From Streptomyces blattellae (GTDB taxonomy: Bacteria; Actinomycetota; Actinomycetes; Streptomycetales; Streptomycetaceae), in assembly GCF_009709555.1 (NCBI RefSeq), contig NZ_WJBG01000112.1, forward strand, positions 186,001 through 250,000: a DNA stretch of 64,000 nt, in the 5' to 3' direction. The notes under the pieces were generated by a model. That model was not told the origin of the DNA, ran no database searches, and saw nothing but the letters and a program-made list of their open reading frames with translations. Position numbers and translations under genes: made by a program. Shown here one piece after another: positions 55,484-64,000 of this stretch (position 1 is its first letter; each line of letters opens with the position of its first letter).

Positions 55484-56356
55484 ATGGTCAGCTCGTCGCA
55501 CGAGGCGATGCACCGCATCTTCCAGAAGGACCCTGCACTGCTCACCAACGCTCTGCAGGAGGTGTTGCGTGTCCCCTTCCCCGAGCCGCACGACTTCGCC
55601 GCCATGAACATCGACCTCACGGAGATCGAGCCGGTCGAGCGGCGCGTGGACACGTTGCTGCGGGCGGAGACCGACGAAGGCACCTACCTCCTGATCGTGG
55701 AGTCGCAGGGGAAGCCCAACAAGAAGAAGCGCGGCAGTTGGCCGTACTACCTCAGCTATCTGTACGAGAAGTACCACTGGGAGCCGGTACTCATCGTCGT
55801 CACGCAGAGCAGCGCCACGGCCCGATGGGCGGCGCAACCCATTCACCTGGGGATGGGAGGGTGTCCTTCGCTCACCGTTCGCCCCCTCGTGCTGGGACCG
55901 GACAACGTTCCGCTGATCGCGGACGTGGATGAGGCTGTGGCGAATCCGTCCCTTGCGGTGCTTTCGGCCATGACGCATGGCCGGGGTCCGCAGGCTCCCG
56001 CCATACTGGAATCCCTGGTAGCCGCCCTGCGGAAAGTGGAACCGGACACTGCAGCGGCCTTCGCGCAGTTCGTCGACTCATGCCTGGCAGATCCCCAGGT
56101 CAAGCAGATGTGGAGGGACCTGATGACGACGATGCACTACTTCTACCGGCACCCGCTCGCCGAGGAGATTCGCGAGCAGGGCCGTGTCGAGGGCCGTATC
56201 GAGGCGATCCTGAACATCCTTGAGTGGCGCGGCATCCCGGTATCCGATGCCGTGCGCTCTCGCGTGGGGACGTGTACCGACCAGGGGCTGCTCACGCTCT
56301 GGGCGCGACGGGCGATGGACGTGGAGAGTGCGGAGGATTTGTTCCAGGTCGATTAG
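55484..56356 (+). CDS. Rpn-like PD-(D/E)XK nuclease family protein
   Basis: ATG 55484 follows AAAGGAG. The 290-residue protein has LTEIEPVERRVDTLLRAETD, YLLIVESQGKPNKKK and YYLSYLYEKYHW, the D-(14-16)-ExQ pattern of Rpn/YhgA-type recombination-promoting nucleases (formerly transposase-like). The C-terminal part ends EQGRVEGRIEAILNILEWRG, the oligomerising tail common to this family. It is in the accessory block, with no transposase nearby. Confidence 0.8.
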   Translation: MVSSSHEAMHRIFQKDPALLTNALQEVLRVPFPEPHDFAAMNIDLTEIEPVERRVDTLLRAETDEGTYLLIVESQGKPNKKKRGSWPYYLSYLYEKYHWEPVLIVVTQSSATARWAAQPIHLGMGGCPSLTVRPLVLGPDNVPLIADVDEAVANPSLAVLSAMTHGRGPQAPAILESLVAALRKVEPDTAAAFAQFVDSCLADPQVKQMWRDLMTTMHYFYRHPLAEEIREQGRVEGRIEAILNILEWRGIPVSDAVRSRVGTCTDQGLLTLWARRAMDVESAEDLFQVD

Positions 56357-56536
56357 GGCGCAGCCGCAGCCGTACAGGGCCGGAGCCGTCCATGCAGATC
56401 CGGCCCCTTCGCGCGCCGCCACTCGTGCGCGCCGGCGTGACGAGCGTTACGTGCGGTCCACTCTGGACGCCGATTCGTACTCGCCGGTACGGTGAATGAG
56501 CAAGCGCTTAGACATGTACCGGTGGAGGAGGCGGCC

Positions 56537-57694
56537 GTGCGCCGTACGGTGTTCAATGAGGATCACGAGGCGTTCCGGGAGACCCTTCGCGCCTTCATCG
56601 AGGCCGAGGTCGTACCGGTGTACGACGAGTGGTTCGCGGCCGGCCAGGCGCCGCGCGACTTCTACTACAAGCTCGCCGAGCTGGGCATCTTCGGCATCCG
56701 CGTGGACGAGGAGTTCGGCGGCGCCGGTATCGACTCGTACAAGTTCGAGGCCGTGATGTACGAGGAGACGGCCCGCGCGGGTGTGCAGTTCGGCGGTTCC
56801 GGTGTGCACGTGCTGCTCGGTCTGCCGTACATCAAGATGCTCGCCACCGACGAGCAGAAGAAGCGCTACCTGCCGAAGTTCGTCTCCGGTGAGGAGATGT
56901 GGGCCCTGGCGATGACCGAGCCGGGCACCGGCTCCGACCTCGCGGGCATGAAGACCACCGCCAAGCTCAGCGAGGACGGCACGCACTACGTCCTCAACGG
57001 CTCCAAGACCTTCATCACCGGTGGCGTGCACGCGGACCGGGTCATCGTCTGCGCCCGGACCTCCGCGCCCACCGCCGAGGACCGCCGCTTCGGTATCTCC
57101 CTCTTCGCCGTCGACACCAAGTCCGAGGGCTACTCCATAGGCCGCAAGCTCGACAAGCTCGGGCTGAAGACCTCCGACACCGCCGAGCTGGCGTTCGTCG
57201 ACGTCAAGGTGCCGGTCGAGGACCTGCTCGGCGAGGAGAACAAGGGCTTCTCCTACCTCGGCCACAACCTGGCCTCCGAGCGCTGGGGCATCGCCTTCGG
57301 TGCGTACGCGCAGGCCAAGGCGGCCGTCCGGTTCGCCAAGGAGTACGTCCAGGAGCGCACCGTCTTCGGCAAGCCGGTCGCGTCGTTCCAGAACACCAAG
57401 TTCGAGCTGGCCGCCTGCCAGGCCGAGGTGGACGCGGCGGAGGCGGTCGTCGACCGTGCGCTGGAGGCGCTCGACGCCGGTGAGCTGACCCCGGCCGAGG
57501 CCGCCAGCGCCAAGCTGTTCTGCACCGAGGTCGCGCACCGCGTGATCGACCGCTGCCTCCAACTGCACGGCGGCTACGGGTTCATGAACGAGTACCCGAT
57601 CGCCCGCCTGTACGCTGACAACCGCGTCAACCGCATCTACGGCGGCACCAGCGAGATCATGAAGTCGATCATCGCGAAGGACATGGGCCTGTAG
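56537..57694 (+). CDS. Acyl-CoA dehydrogenase
   Basis: GTG 56537 was chosen because GGAGGAGG precedes it and the family begins with RRTVFNEDHEAFRETLRAFI; a start at 56492 would add 15 unneeded residues. The 385-residue enzyme has the FAD site (AMTEPGTGSDLAGM, FITGGVHADRVIV), ERWGIAFGAYAQAKAA and LHGGYGFMNEYPIARLYADN. The substrate is likely a long or medium acyl chain. It is 18 bases before the thioesterase gene. Confidence 0.92.
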   Translation: MRRTVFNEDHEAFRETLRAFIEAEVVPVYDEWFAAGQAPRDFYYKLAELGIFGIRVDEEFGGAGIDSYKFEAVMYEETARAGVQFGGSGVHVLLGLPYIKMLATDEQKKRYLPKFVSGEEMWALAMTEPGTGSDLAGMKTTAKLSEDGTHYVLNGSKTFITGGVHADRVIVCARTSAPTAEDRRFGISLFAVDTKSEGYSIGRKLDKLGLKTSDTAELAFVDVKVPVEDLLGEENKGFSYLGHNLASERWGIAFGAYAQAKAAVRFAKEYVQERTVFGKPVASFQNTKFELAACQAEVDAAEAVVDRALEALDAGELTPAEAASAKLFCTEVAHRVIDRCLQLHGGYGFMNEYPIARLYADNRVNRIYGGTSEIMKSIIAKDMGL

Positions 57695-57712
57695 GCCCCG
57701 AAATCACCTCCT

Positions 57713-58591
57713 ATGAATCCGGCACTCCAGGGTCTCCTCGATCTGCTCGACCTGGAGCAGATCGAGGAGAACATCTTCCGCGGCCAGTCCCGGTCCGCCG
57801 TCGTCCCGCGCATCTTCGGCGGACAGGTCGCGGCCCAGGCGCTCGTCGCCGCCGGGCGTACGGTCCCCGAGGGCCGTCTCGCCCACTCCCTCCACGCGTA
57901 CTTCCTGCGCATCGGCGACCCGGGCGCACCGATCGTCTACAACGTCGACCGCATGAACGACGGCCGTTCCTTCACCACGCGCCGCGCGGTCGCGGTCCAG
58001 CACGGGCAGCCGATCTTCGCGCTCTCGGCCTCCTTCCAGACGTACGAGGAAGGCTTCGACCACCAGGCCCTGATGCCGCCCGCCCCCGACCCGGCCACCC
58101 TCCCCACCGCCGAGGAACGGCTGTCGGCGTACGACCTCGCCCCCGAGGTCGTCGAGAAGATGCTGGAGGTGCGGACCGCCGTCGATCTGCGCCATGTCGA
58201 CGACCCGCCGTACGGCCGCTACGGCGAGCCGCGCGAGCCGCACTCTCAGGTGTGGTTCCGCACCAACGGCAAGCTGCCCGACGACCCCCTGCTCCACGTG
58301 GTCCTCGCCACCTATGTCTCCGACATGACCCTCCTCGACTCGATCCTCCTCGCGCACGGGCGCGGCGGATGGGCGGTCGGGGACGTCGTCGGCGCCTCCC
58401 TGGACCACGCGATGTGGTTCCACCGGCCCTTCCGTGCCGACGAGTGGCTCCTGTACGACCAGGAGTCGCCCTCCGCGCACGGCGGCCGCGGCCTCGGTCA
58501 GGGCCGTATCTACACGCAGGACGGACAGCTCGCGATAACGGTGATCCAGGAGGGCTTGGTGCGCGCCCCCAGGGGCCCCGGGGCTAGGTGA
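57713..58591 (+). CDS. tesB: Acyl-CoA thioesterase II
   Basis: The 292-residue protein has a double hot-dog fold with IFGGQVAAQALVAAGRTV, LHAYFLRIGDPGAPIVYNVD and the C-terminal SLDHAMWFHRPFRADEWLLY. TesB enzymes hydrolyse acyl-CoAs. It follows the acyl-CoA dehydrogenase directly and overlaps the convergent phosphatase gene by eight bases. Confidence 0.93.
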   Translation: MNPALQGLLDLLDLEQIEENIFRGQSRSAVVPRIFGGQVAAQALVAAGRTVPEGRLAHSLHAYFLRIGDPGAPIVYNVDRMNDGRSFTTRRAVAVQHGQPIFALSASFQTYEEGFDHQALMPPAPDPATLPTAEERLSAYDLAPEVVEKMLEVRTAVDLRHVDDPPYGRYGEPREPHSQVWFRTNGKLPDDPLLHVVLATYVSDMTLLDSILLAHGRGGWAVGDVVGASLDHAMWFHRPFRADEWLLYDQESPSAHGGRGLGQGRIYTQDGQLAITVIQEGLVRAPRGPGAR

Positions 58592-59387
58592 GGCTGAGCC
58601 CGGCCTTGGACAGCAGATACGCCGTCAGCGGGTCGTAGTACCGCGGACTGAGGACGTGGTCGTCGAGGGGGACCGCGACCTGGAGGGTGCCTTCGGACTC
58701 GGCGAGGAAGAGGGCCGGGTCGTTGCAGTCGGCGTAGCCGACGGAGTCGACGCCGTGCTGGGCGGCGTATCCGGCCCAGCCGTGGTCGGCGACGACCAGG
58801 TCGGGCAGCGGGCGGCCCTCCTGCTCCAGGCCGGTGAGGATGGCGCGCATAGGGTCGCCGGAGTGCGTGTGCCACAGCGTGGCGCCGTGCTCCAGCATCG
58901 CCACGTCCGCGAACTGCATGACGTACCCCTCGTCCGTCTGCAGCCCGTCCGGGATGACGGCGATCTCGCAGCCGGCCGTGCGCAGCGCGGCGGCCGTCGC
59001 GCGGTGCACGTCGAGCAGGCCGCCGGGGTGGCCGGTGGCGAACAGTACCCGCTGTCCGCCGTCGGCCGCCTTGCGCAGCCGGGCCGCCATCCGCTCCAGG
59101 GCGTCGACCGTCAGCTCGGGGTCGATGGTGTCCTGGCCGTACCGGTGCTCCGGGTCGTCGTGCACGCCCACCCGCTCCGCCATCACCGCGAGCACGTCCT
59201 GCTCGTCCGTCCAGCGCTCGCCGAGTTCCAGGCCGAGCCGGTAGTGCCGGTCGCCGTTGGCCAACTTGCGATAGTGGGAGAGGTTGTTCTCGCGAGGGGT
59301 GGCCACGTCGCCCGCGATACGGGTCTTCACGAGGTGGTCGACGAGTTCGGCGCGGCTGGGGGTCCCGGGTATCGGCATGGGAACCAT
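58584..59387 (-). CDS. Phosphatase-like hypothetical protein
   Basis: The start at ATG 59385-59387 (MVPMPIPGTP) is preferred; ATG 59376-59378 is possible. The 267-residue protein contains VLFATGHPGGLLDVHRATAA, EIAVIPDGLQTDEGYVMQFA, ATLWHTHSGDPM and LVVADHGWAGYAAQHGVDS. These conserved His/Asp/Gly blocks suggest a metal-dependent phosphatase; Streptomyces orthologues are annotated so. The exact reaction is unknown. Confidence 0.62.
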   Translation of the reverse strand: MVPMPIPGTPSRAELVDHLVKTRIAGDVATPRENNLSHYRKLANGDRHYRLGLELGERWTDEQDVLAVMAERVGVHDDPEHRYGQDTIDPELTVDALERMAARLRKAADGGQRVLFATGHPGGLLDVHRATAAALRTAGCEIAVIPDGLQTDEGYVMQFADVAMLEHGATLWHTHSGDPMRAILTGLEQEGRPLPDLVVADHGWAGYAAQHGVDSVGYADCNDPALFLAESEGTLQVAVPLDDHVLSPRYYDPLTAYLLSKAGLSLT

Positions 59388-59521
59388 TGTGAGGCAGACA
59401 CCTGTGCGAACCCCCGGCGTGCCGGTGGCGGGGCCCGACGTGATGGACGTTTCCTCCATTCTGTCGCGCCGCGGTGTACGAAACGTAGTCTTCGCAGCCG
59501 CTCTCCGGCCGCCTAGTGTCG

Positions 59522-59591
59522 ACCCGGCTCCCGGCTCCCGGCTCCCCCGCTCCCCGGCTCCCCGGCTCCCGGCTCCCGGCTCCCGGCTCCC
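59522..59591. repeat. GGCTCCC-type heptamer repeats
   Basis: About nine tandem or near-tandem copies of GGCTCCC/GGCTCCCCC occupy this stretch in the 284-base divergent gap between the phosphatase and agmatinase genes. Copy number may vary between strains. No gene is supported within the gap. Confidence 0.8.
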
Positions 59592-59671
59592 CCGTAGGGT
59601 CGTAGGCACAGCGTACAAAGGTAGTGCGGCAGTACATACATGATGAAGTGCAGGAAAGAAGGCATACGTCC

Positions 59672-60652
59672 ATGAGCGGCACCGAGACGCCCCGCGGCCC
59701 CGTCGACTCCTCCCGCATCCCGCGGTACGCCGGACCCGCGACCTTCGCCCGGCTGCCGCGCCTCGACGAGGTCGGCCGCGCCGATGTCGCCGTGATCGGC
59801 GTGCCGTTCGACTCGGGCGTCTCCTACCGGCCGGGCGCCCGCTTCGGCGGCAACGCGATCCGCGAGGCGTCCCGGCTGCTGCGCCCGTACAACCCGGCGC
59901 AGGACGCGTCCCCCTTCGCGCTGGCGCAGGTCGCGGACGGCGGGGACATCGCGGTGAACCCCTTCGACATCAACGAGGCCGTCGAGACGATCGAGGCGGC
60001 GGCGGACGAGCTGCTGGGGACCGGCGCCCGCCTGATGACGCTGGGCGGCGACCACACCATCGCGCTGCCGCTGCTCCGCTCCGTCGCCAGGAAGCACGGC
60101 CCGGTGGCGCTGCTGCACTTCGACGCGCACCTCGACACCTGGGACACGTACTTCGGCGCGGAGTACACGCACGGGACGCCGTTCCGGCGGGCGGTGGAGG
60201 AGGGGATCCTGGACACCTCCGCCCTCTCCCACGTCGGTACGCGCGGACCGCTGTACGGCAGGCAGGACCTCACCGACGACGAGAAGATGGGCTTCGGCAT
60301 CGTCACGTCGGCGGATGTCATGAGGCGCGGCGTCGACGAGATCGCCGACCAGCTGCGCGGGCGCGTCGGTGACCGTCCCCTCTACATCTCCATCGACATC
60401 GACTGCCTTGACCCGGCCCACGCGCCCGGCACGGGGACGCCGGAGGCGGGCGGCATGACGTCGAGGGAGCTGCTGGAGATCCTGCGCGGGCTGGCCGACT
60501 GCCACCTGGTCTCGGCGGATGTCGTCGAGGTGGCCCCCGCGTACGATCACGCCGAGATCACGTCGGTGGCCGCGTCCCACACGGCGTACGAACTGACCAC
60601 CATCATGTCGCGCCAGATCGCGGCGGCCCGGAAGGACTCGGAAGCCAAGTGA
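59672..60652 (+). CDS. speB: Agmatinase
   Basis: ATG 59672 follows GAAAGAAGG. The 326-residue ureohydrolase has the Mn-binding motifs [20 protein letters not shown] and [20 protein letters not shown]. It converts agmatine to putrescine and urea, or a related guanidino substrate. The stop overlaps the ThDP enzyme start (GTGA). Confidence 0.9.
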   Translation: MSGTETPRGPVDSSRIPRYAGPATFARLPRLDEVGRADVAVIGVPFDSGVSYRPGARFGGNAIREASRLLRPYNPAQDASPFALAQVADGGDIAVNPFDINEAVETIEAAADELLGTGARLMTLGGDHTIALPLLRSVARKHGPVALLHFDAHLDTWDTYFGAEYTHGTPFRRAVEEGILDTSALSHVGTRGPLYGRQDLTDDEKMGFGIVTSADVMRRGVDEIADQLRGRVGDRPLYISIDIDCLDPAHAPGTGTPEAGGMTSRELLEILRGLADCHLVSADVVEVAPAYDHAEITSVAASHTAYELTTIMSRQIAAARKDSEAK

Positions 60653-62334
60653 CCCACGACCACGACCTGGTGCTCCGCCCGACGCCGGCACAGATCGCAG
60701 CCGCCCTGAACCCGCCCCCCGGGCGCAACGGCGGAGACCTGGTCGTGGAGACGCTGGCGGCGCTGGGCACCACGACGGTGTTCGGGCTGCCCGGCCAGCA
60801 CGCGCTGGGCATGTTCGACGCGCTGCGCCGCTCCGACCTGCGGTACATCGGCCTGCGCGTGGAGAACAATGCCGGGTTCGCGGCCGACGCGTACGGCCGG
60901 ATCACGGGCGAGGCGGCACCGCTGCTGCTGTCGACGGGGCCGGGCGCGCTGACGTCACTGGCGGCGCTGCAGGAGGCGGCGGCGGCTTCGGCCCCCGTAC
61001 TGGCGATCAGCAGCCAGATCCCGACGGCGGGGCTGGGCGGCGGCCGGCACGGCTATCTGCACGAACTCCCGGACCAGGCCGCGTCGTTCAGAGGCGTGGT
61101 GAAATCGGTCCACACGGTCCGCACCCAGTCCCAGATCCCGTCCGCGATCGAGGCGGCCTGGAAGTCGGCGCTGACGGCTCCGCACGGCCCGGTGTGGGTG
61201 GAGATCCCGCAGGACGTCCTCCTGGCCGAGACGTCGATCCCGGTGGTGACGGGCGGCGACGCCTTCCCCGAGGAGCTGCCGCCGCGCCCCGAACTGACGG
61301 CGCTGGCAGCCGACCTGCTGTCGAAGGCGGCCCGCCCGGCGATCATCGCGGGCGGGGGAGTGGTACGGGCGGACGCCTCGGGCAAACTCCGCCGGCTCGC
61401 CGAGCTGCTGCAGGCGCCGGTGGTCACCACGCCCGGCGGCAAGGGCGCGTTCCCCTGGAAGCACCCGCTCTCGCTGCAGTCGTGGATCGAGGACCGGCAC
61501 ACCACGGACTTCCTGGAGGACGCGGATGTCCTGCTGGTGGTCGGCTCGGGTCTGGGAGAGGTGTCGTCCAACTACCACACGTTCAAGCCACGCGGCCGGG
61601 TCATCCAGATCGAGGCGGACCTCGGCAAGCTGGAGTCCAACCACCCGGCGCTGGGCATCCACGCGGACGCGCGGCTTGCGTCGCAGGCGCTGCTGGAAAC
61701 GGTGACTCCGCGCGAGGACGCAGGCGCCGCCGAGCGCGTCCGTGAGGTCCTCGCGAAGGTCGCCGACCGTATCGCGGCCCAGGAACTCACCCTGGAACAG
61801 GGGGTGCTGGCGTCGGTCCGGCGGGCCCTCCCCGCCGACTCCCCGTCCTTCTGGGACATGACGATCCTCGCGTACTGGGCCTGGTCGGCCTTCGACGCCA
61901 AGGGCCCCAACCTCCTGCACTCCGCCCAGGGCGCCGGCGGCCTCGGCTACGGCTTCCCGGCGGCGCTCGGCGCCGCTGCCGCCGACCCGGCCCGCCCGGT
62001 GCTGGCGGTGTCCGGCGACGGCGGCGCCCTGTACTCGATCGCCGAGCTGGCGACGGCCAGGCAGTACGACCTGCCGGTCACCTGGCTCATCATCGACGAC
62101 GGCGGCTACGGCATCCTGCGCGAGTACATGACCGACGCGTTCGGCGAGCCGACGGCGACGGAGCTGACGCGGCCGGACTATGTGGCGCTGGCGGAGTCTT
62201 TCGGGGTGCCGGGGGTGCGGACGACCCCGGAGGCTTTGGAGGCCGACCTGGCGAAGGCACTGGCGTCACCCGGCCCGTCTGTGGTCGTGCTCCCGGCGGT
62301 GCTGCGGATGTTCGCGCCGACGCATCTGGGTTGA
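60649..62334 (+). CDS. Thiamine-diphosphate-dependent enzyme (acetolactate-synthase-like)
   Basis: The 561-residue protein has the three-domain ThDP fold: [16 protein letters not shown] and the catalytic glutamate in [15 protein letters not shown], the central FAD-like domain ([19 protein letters not shown]), and the ThDP motif [20 protein letters not shown] with [19 protein letters not shown]. It is coupled to agmatinase (GTGA overlap), suggesting a role in agmatine/putrescine or GABA-like breakdown rather than branched-chain amino-acid synthesis. The reaction is unknown. Confidence 0.82.
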   Translation: MTHDHDLVLRPTPAQIAAALNPPPGRNGGDLVVETLAALGTTTVFGLPGQHALGMFDALRRSDLRYIGLRVENNAGFAADAYGRITGEAAPLLLSTGPGALTSLAALQEAAAASAPVLAISSQIPTAGLGGGRHGYLHELPDQAASFRGVVKSVHTVRTQSQIPSAIEAAWKSALTAPHGPVWVEIPQDVLLAETSIPVVTGGDAFPEELPPRPELTALAADLLSKAARPAIIAGGGVVRADASGKLRRLAELLQAPVVTTPGGKGAFPWKHPLSLQSWIEDRHTTDFLEDADVLLVVGSGLGEVSSNYHTFKPRGRVIQIEADLGKLESNHPALGIHADARLASQALLETVTPREDAGAAERVREVLAKVADRIAAQELTLEQGVLASVRRALPADSPSFWDMTILAYWAWSAFDAKGPNLLHSAQGAGGLGYGFPAALGAAAADPARPVLAVSGDGGALYSIAELATARQYDLPVTWLIIDDGGYGILREYMTDAFGEPTATELTRPDYVALAESFGVPGVRTTPEALEADLAKALASPGPSVVVLPAVLRMFAPTHLG

Positions 62335-62413
62335 GGGCGCACGGCGAAGCGGGCGGCCAAGTCGGCGCGACCGTCGAGTGTCGCGGAACTGCGCATCGAG
62401 GTGATTGCGTCTC

Positions 62414-62983
62414 GTGATCGTGACGACTTCACGTGCCTTGCTGCGAAGTGCGGGCCCTGACGACCTGGACCAGATCACCGCCCTGCATACTCAGGCGCGC
62501 ACGGCGTACTACCGAGCAGGTGGATTGCCGGATGCGGAGCTCACCTCTCCTGAGGCATGCTCTCGTCGGCGGGAGATGTGGCTGCGTGCCATCAAGGGCG
62601 ACACCCGGTTGGTGCTGTGCGCCGTGCGAGAAGGCGAGACGGTGGGTGTCCTGGCGATGGGCCCACCACTCGATGCTGACGTGGACCCAGCGGCTGTCGG
62701 GCAACTTCACCAGATCCACGTCCGACCGGGGTGTTGGGGACAGGGAATCGGCAGTCAGCTGCACGCGGCTTTCGTGCGGTACCTTCGCGACGCGTCCTTG
62801 ACGGCCGGGGTGCTCGAAGCGTGGGAGCGCAATCGCCGCGCCCAGGCTTTCTATGCCCGGCACGGATGGCAGCCCGATGGGCACCATCGGGCTGGTCCTG
62901 GTGACGCGAACTACGTCCGTATGCGCCTCGACCTGGGTCCGGCTGCTCGGCCGGAGCGCTTGCGAGCCGGCTCCCGGGGATGA
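62414..62983 (+). CDS. GNAT-family acetyltransferase
   Basis: The start is uncertain: GTG 62414 has GAGGTG at a usable distance; TTG 62405 is too close to it. The product of about 189 residues has LHQIHVRPGCWGQGIGSQLH, the acetyl-CoA loop, and EAWERNRRAQAFYARHGWQP. Acceptor unknown. It stands alone between the ThDP enzyme and endonuclease I. Confidence 0.75.
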   Translation: MIVTTSRALLRSAGPDDLDQITALHTQARTAYYRAGGLPDAELTSPEACSRRREMWLRAIKGDTRLVLCAVREGETVGVLAMGPPLDADVDPAAVGQLHQIHVRPGCWGQGIGSQLHAAFVRYLRDASLTAGVLEAWERNRRAQAFYARHGWQPDGHHRAGPGDANYVRMRLDLGPAARPERLRAGSRG

Positions 62984-63013
62984 CGGGAGCCGGATGGATG
63001 ACCGGCCGGAGAC

Positions 63014-63817
63014 CTACCAGATCGCTTCCACCCACTCCGGGTGGTCGATGAACGGGTTGCGGTTGCCCTGGTAGGTGTCGTAGATGATCTCGTTGCGGTT
63101 TTCCTCGAAGGCGTTGGGCGGGTCGTCGTCGTTCCACTGCTTCAGGACGGAGAGGCGGCCGTGGTAGGGGACGCTGCCGTTGGAGACCGAGTCGTTGGGT
63201 TCGAGGTCGGCGAAGGCGTCGTCGCCCTCGTAGCGGACGGCCATGTAGAGGATCATGCGGGCGACGTCGCCCTTGACGGCGTCGCGGGGCTCGAAGGAGT
63301 TCGAGTCGGTGAGGCTGCCGCCGGAGTTGGTGAAGCTGCTGCCGCCGTTGTCGAAGTCCTTGTTTCCGCGGGTGGAGTTGACCTGGACGTCCTCGGGGCG
63401 GAGGTGGTGCAGGTCGGTGCCGGGGCCGGCCGAGGTGCCGAAGTCGCCGTGGGACTGGGCCCAGACGTGCTCGCGGTTCCAGTTGCCGGTGTTGCCGCCG
63501 TTCAGGGACTTGCTGCGGGAGATGCCCGAGTACAGCAGGATCACGTTGTTGCTGTTGTTCGGGTCCTGGTCCGTCACCTTCAGCGCGTCCCAGACCGCCG
63601 AGTACGACAGGGTCGTCTGGTCGCTGATGATCGTGTGCAGCGAGTTCTTCAGCGCCGTACCGGTCCTGCCGATGGCGTCGGCGTAGTACGTGTCGTCGTA
63701 CGCCGTGGTCGTGGCCGCGGCGGGGGTCGCGGTCAGTGTCGAGGCGGTGAGGCCGACCAGGACGGCCGCGGTGGTCAGAGCCACGGGCTTCCAGTGCCGG
63801 ATGCGTGTCGCCAGCAT
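63014..63817 (-). CDS. Secreted endonuclease I
   Basis: ATG 63815-63817 begins a 267-residue protein with a Sec signal (hydrophobic segment and cleavage near PAAATT). The mature part is an EndA/NucM-type nuclease: NWNREHVWAQSHGDFG, DLHHLRPEDVQVNSTRGNKD and RDAVKGDVARMILYMAVRYE. It degrades DNA (and RNA) outside the cell, probably for phosphate or nitrogen. Candidate operators lie upstream. Confidence 0.9.
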   Translation of the reverse strand: MLATRIRHWKPVALTTAAVLVGLTASTLTATPAAATTTAYDDTYYADAIGRTGTALKNSLHTIISDQTTLSYSAVWDALKVTDQDPNNSNNVILLYSGISRSKSLNGGNTGNWNREHVWAQSHGDFGTSAGPGTDLHHLRPEDVQVNSTRGNKDFDNGGSSFTNSGGSLTDSNSFEPRDAVKGDVARMILYMAVRYEGDDAFADLEPNDSVSNGSVPYHGRLSVLKQWNDDDPPNAFEENRNEIIYDTYQGNRNPFIDHPEWVEAIW

Positions 63818-63830
63818 AAGGGGGGTCCCA

Positions 63831-63954
63831 TCTACGCGGGTTGAATGGAGGCGGCACATGGGAGAGTGACATGGACATGTGGCGGTGTAAATGGACTCCG
63901 CGTGTCCATTTGATGACCGGGGGCGGCAAATCGACTCTTGTCTACGCGAGTTGA
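63831..63954. promoter_or_regulatory. Repeats upstream of endonuclease I
   Basis: TCTACGCGGGTTGA (63831-63844) recurs as TCTACGCGAGTTGA (63941-63954), 110 bases apart in direct orientation. Between them AAATGGAC (63889-63896) and GTCCATTT (63904-63911) form an inverted repeat. Together they suggest cis control of the secreted nuclease. No regulator was named from sequence. Confidence 0.5.
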
Positions 63955-63964
63955 CGCACCGAAG

Positions 63965-63992
63965 CGGCCCCTGAGCGGGAAGTCAGGGGCCG
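63965..63992. terminator. Hairpin at right edge
   Basis: CGGCCCCTGA (63965-63974) pairs with TCAGGGGCCG (63983-63992), loop eight bases. It lies beyond the upstream region of the endonuclease and probably ends a gene lying outside the window to the right. Confidence 0.7.
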
Positions 63993-64000
63993 TTGGGCTG

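Overview
The window is high-GC actinobacterial DNA that reads as a Streptomyces chromosome arm-to-core segment. The evidence is the gene content: a CebR-controlled cellobiose operon with perfect TGGGAGCGCTCCCA-type boxes, adpA carrying a TTA (bldA-dependent) leucine codon next to oligoribonuclease, a desferrioxamine (desEF-desABCD) locus with iron boxes, and repeated XRE/DUF397/ATP-binding modules typical of streptomycetes. From memory, the backbone order matches the SCO2770-SCO2800 neighbourhood of S. coelicolor; I could not check this by alignment.

Layout. 1-3 kb: the end of a spermidine-synthase-like gene, a proline-rich membrane-anchored protein, and an OmpR-type two-component pair. 3-8.4 kb: an accessory, heavily decayed conflict island. 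It holds an ABC-permease remnant, a trypco2 gene with a truncated trypsin-like partner, an XRE/DUF397 pair, an ATP-binding (RsbW-like) gene whose 3' end has been replaced by an orphan RHS-type glycine-zipper toxin tail, two paralogous small membrane proteins that look like immunity proteins, a second eroded toxin tail, a second ATP-binding remnant, and a vapBC pair. 8.4-14.7 kb: bglC-cebGFE (minus strand) and divergent cebR. 14.7-21.4 kb: a second accessory block ending at a tRNA-His gene. It contains a second vapBC, acetyltransferase, a TetR fragment, and a compact minus-strand operon made of a 78-residue Cys-containing DUF397-like peptide, an unknown 183-residue protein and a JmjC/cupin oxygenase. 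That operon lies near a TPR-type XRE regulator; both the oxygenase and the regulator carry TTA codons. 21.4-30.8 kb: tRNA-His, orn, adpA, a universal stress protein, an acetate-type transporter, glmS, a TAT-exported phosphoesterase and a DUF4429 protein. 30.9-38.5 kb: desferrioxamine biosynthesis (desA-D) and uptake (desE, desF), with a TnpB/IS605-like relic wedged between desB and desC. 38.5-45 kb: a leucine/isovalerate catabolic operon (acyl-CoA dehydrogenase, HMG-CoA lyase, biotin-dependent carboxylase alpha and beta) with a divergent TetR gene and paired GTTAAC-type operators. 45-56.4 kb: a third accessory block with a rearranged 3' fragment of an FG-GAP protein, a 2,136-residue RHS toxin (internal ricin-lectin domain, Hint autoprocessing domain, probable ADP-ribosyltransferase C-terminus), its candidate immunity gene, an integrase relic, a lipoprotein, another DUF397/XRE/ATP-binding module and an Rpn-like nuclease. 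56.5-64 kb: backbone again, with acyl-CoA dehydrogenase, thioesterase II, a phosphatase-like protein, agmatinase coupled to a ThDP enzyme, an acetyltransferase and a secreted endonuclease I.

How the genes work together. CebEFG imports cello-oligosaccharides, BglC cleaves them, and CebR represses both. DesABCD builds desferrioxamine from lysine; DesE binds and DesF probably reduces the ferri-siderophore, and both units are preceded by DmdR/IdeR-type iron boxes. The isovaleryl-CoA pathway genes feed acetyl-CoA and acetoacetate. AdpA and two accessory genes share dependence on the rare UUA tRNA, which suggests the JmjC/peptide operon is developmentally timed. The three accessory blocks interrupt an otherwise conserved backbone and are rich in toxin, immunity and regulator fragments.
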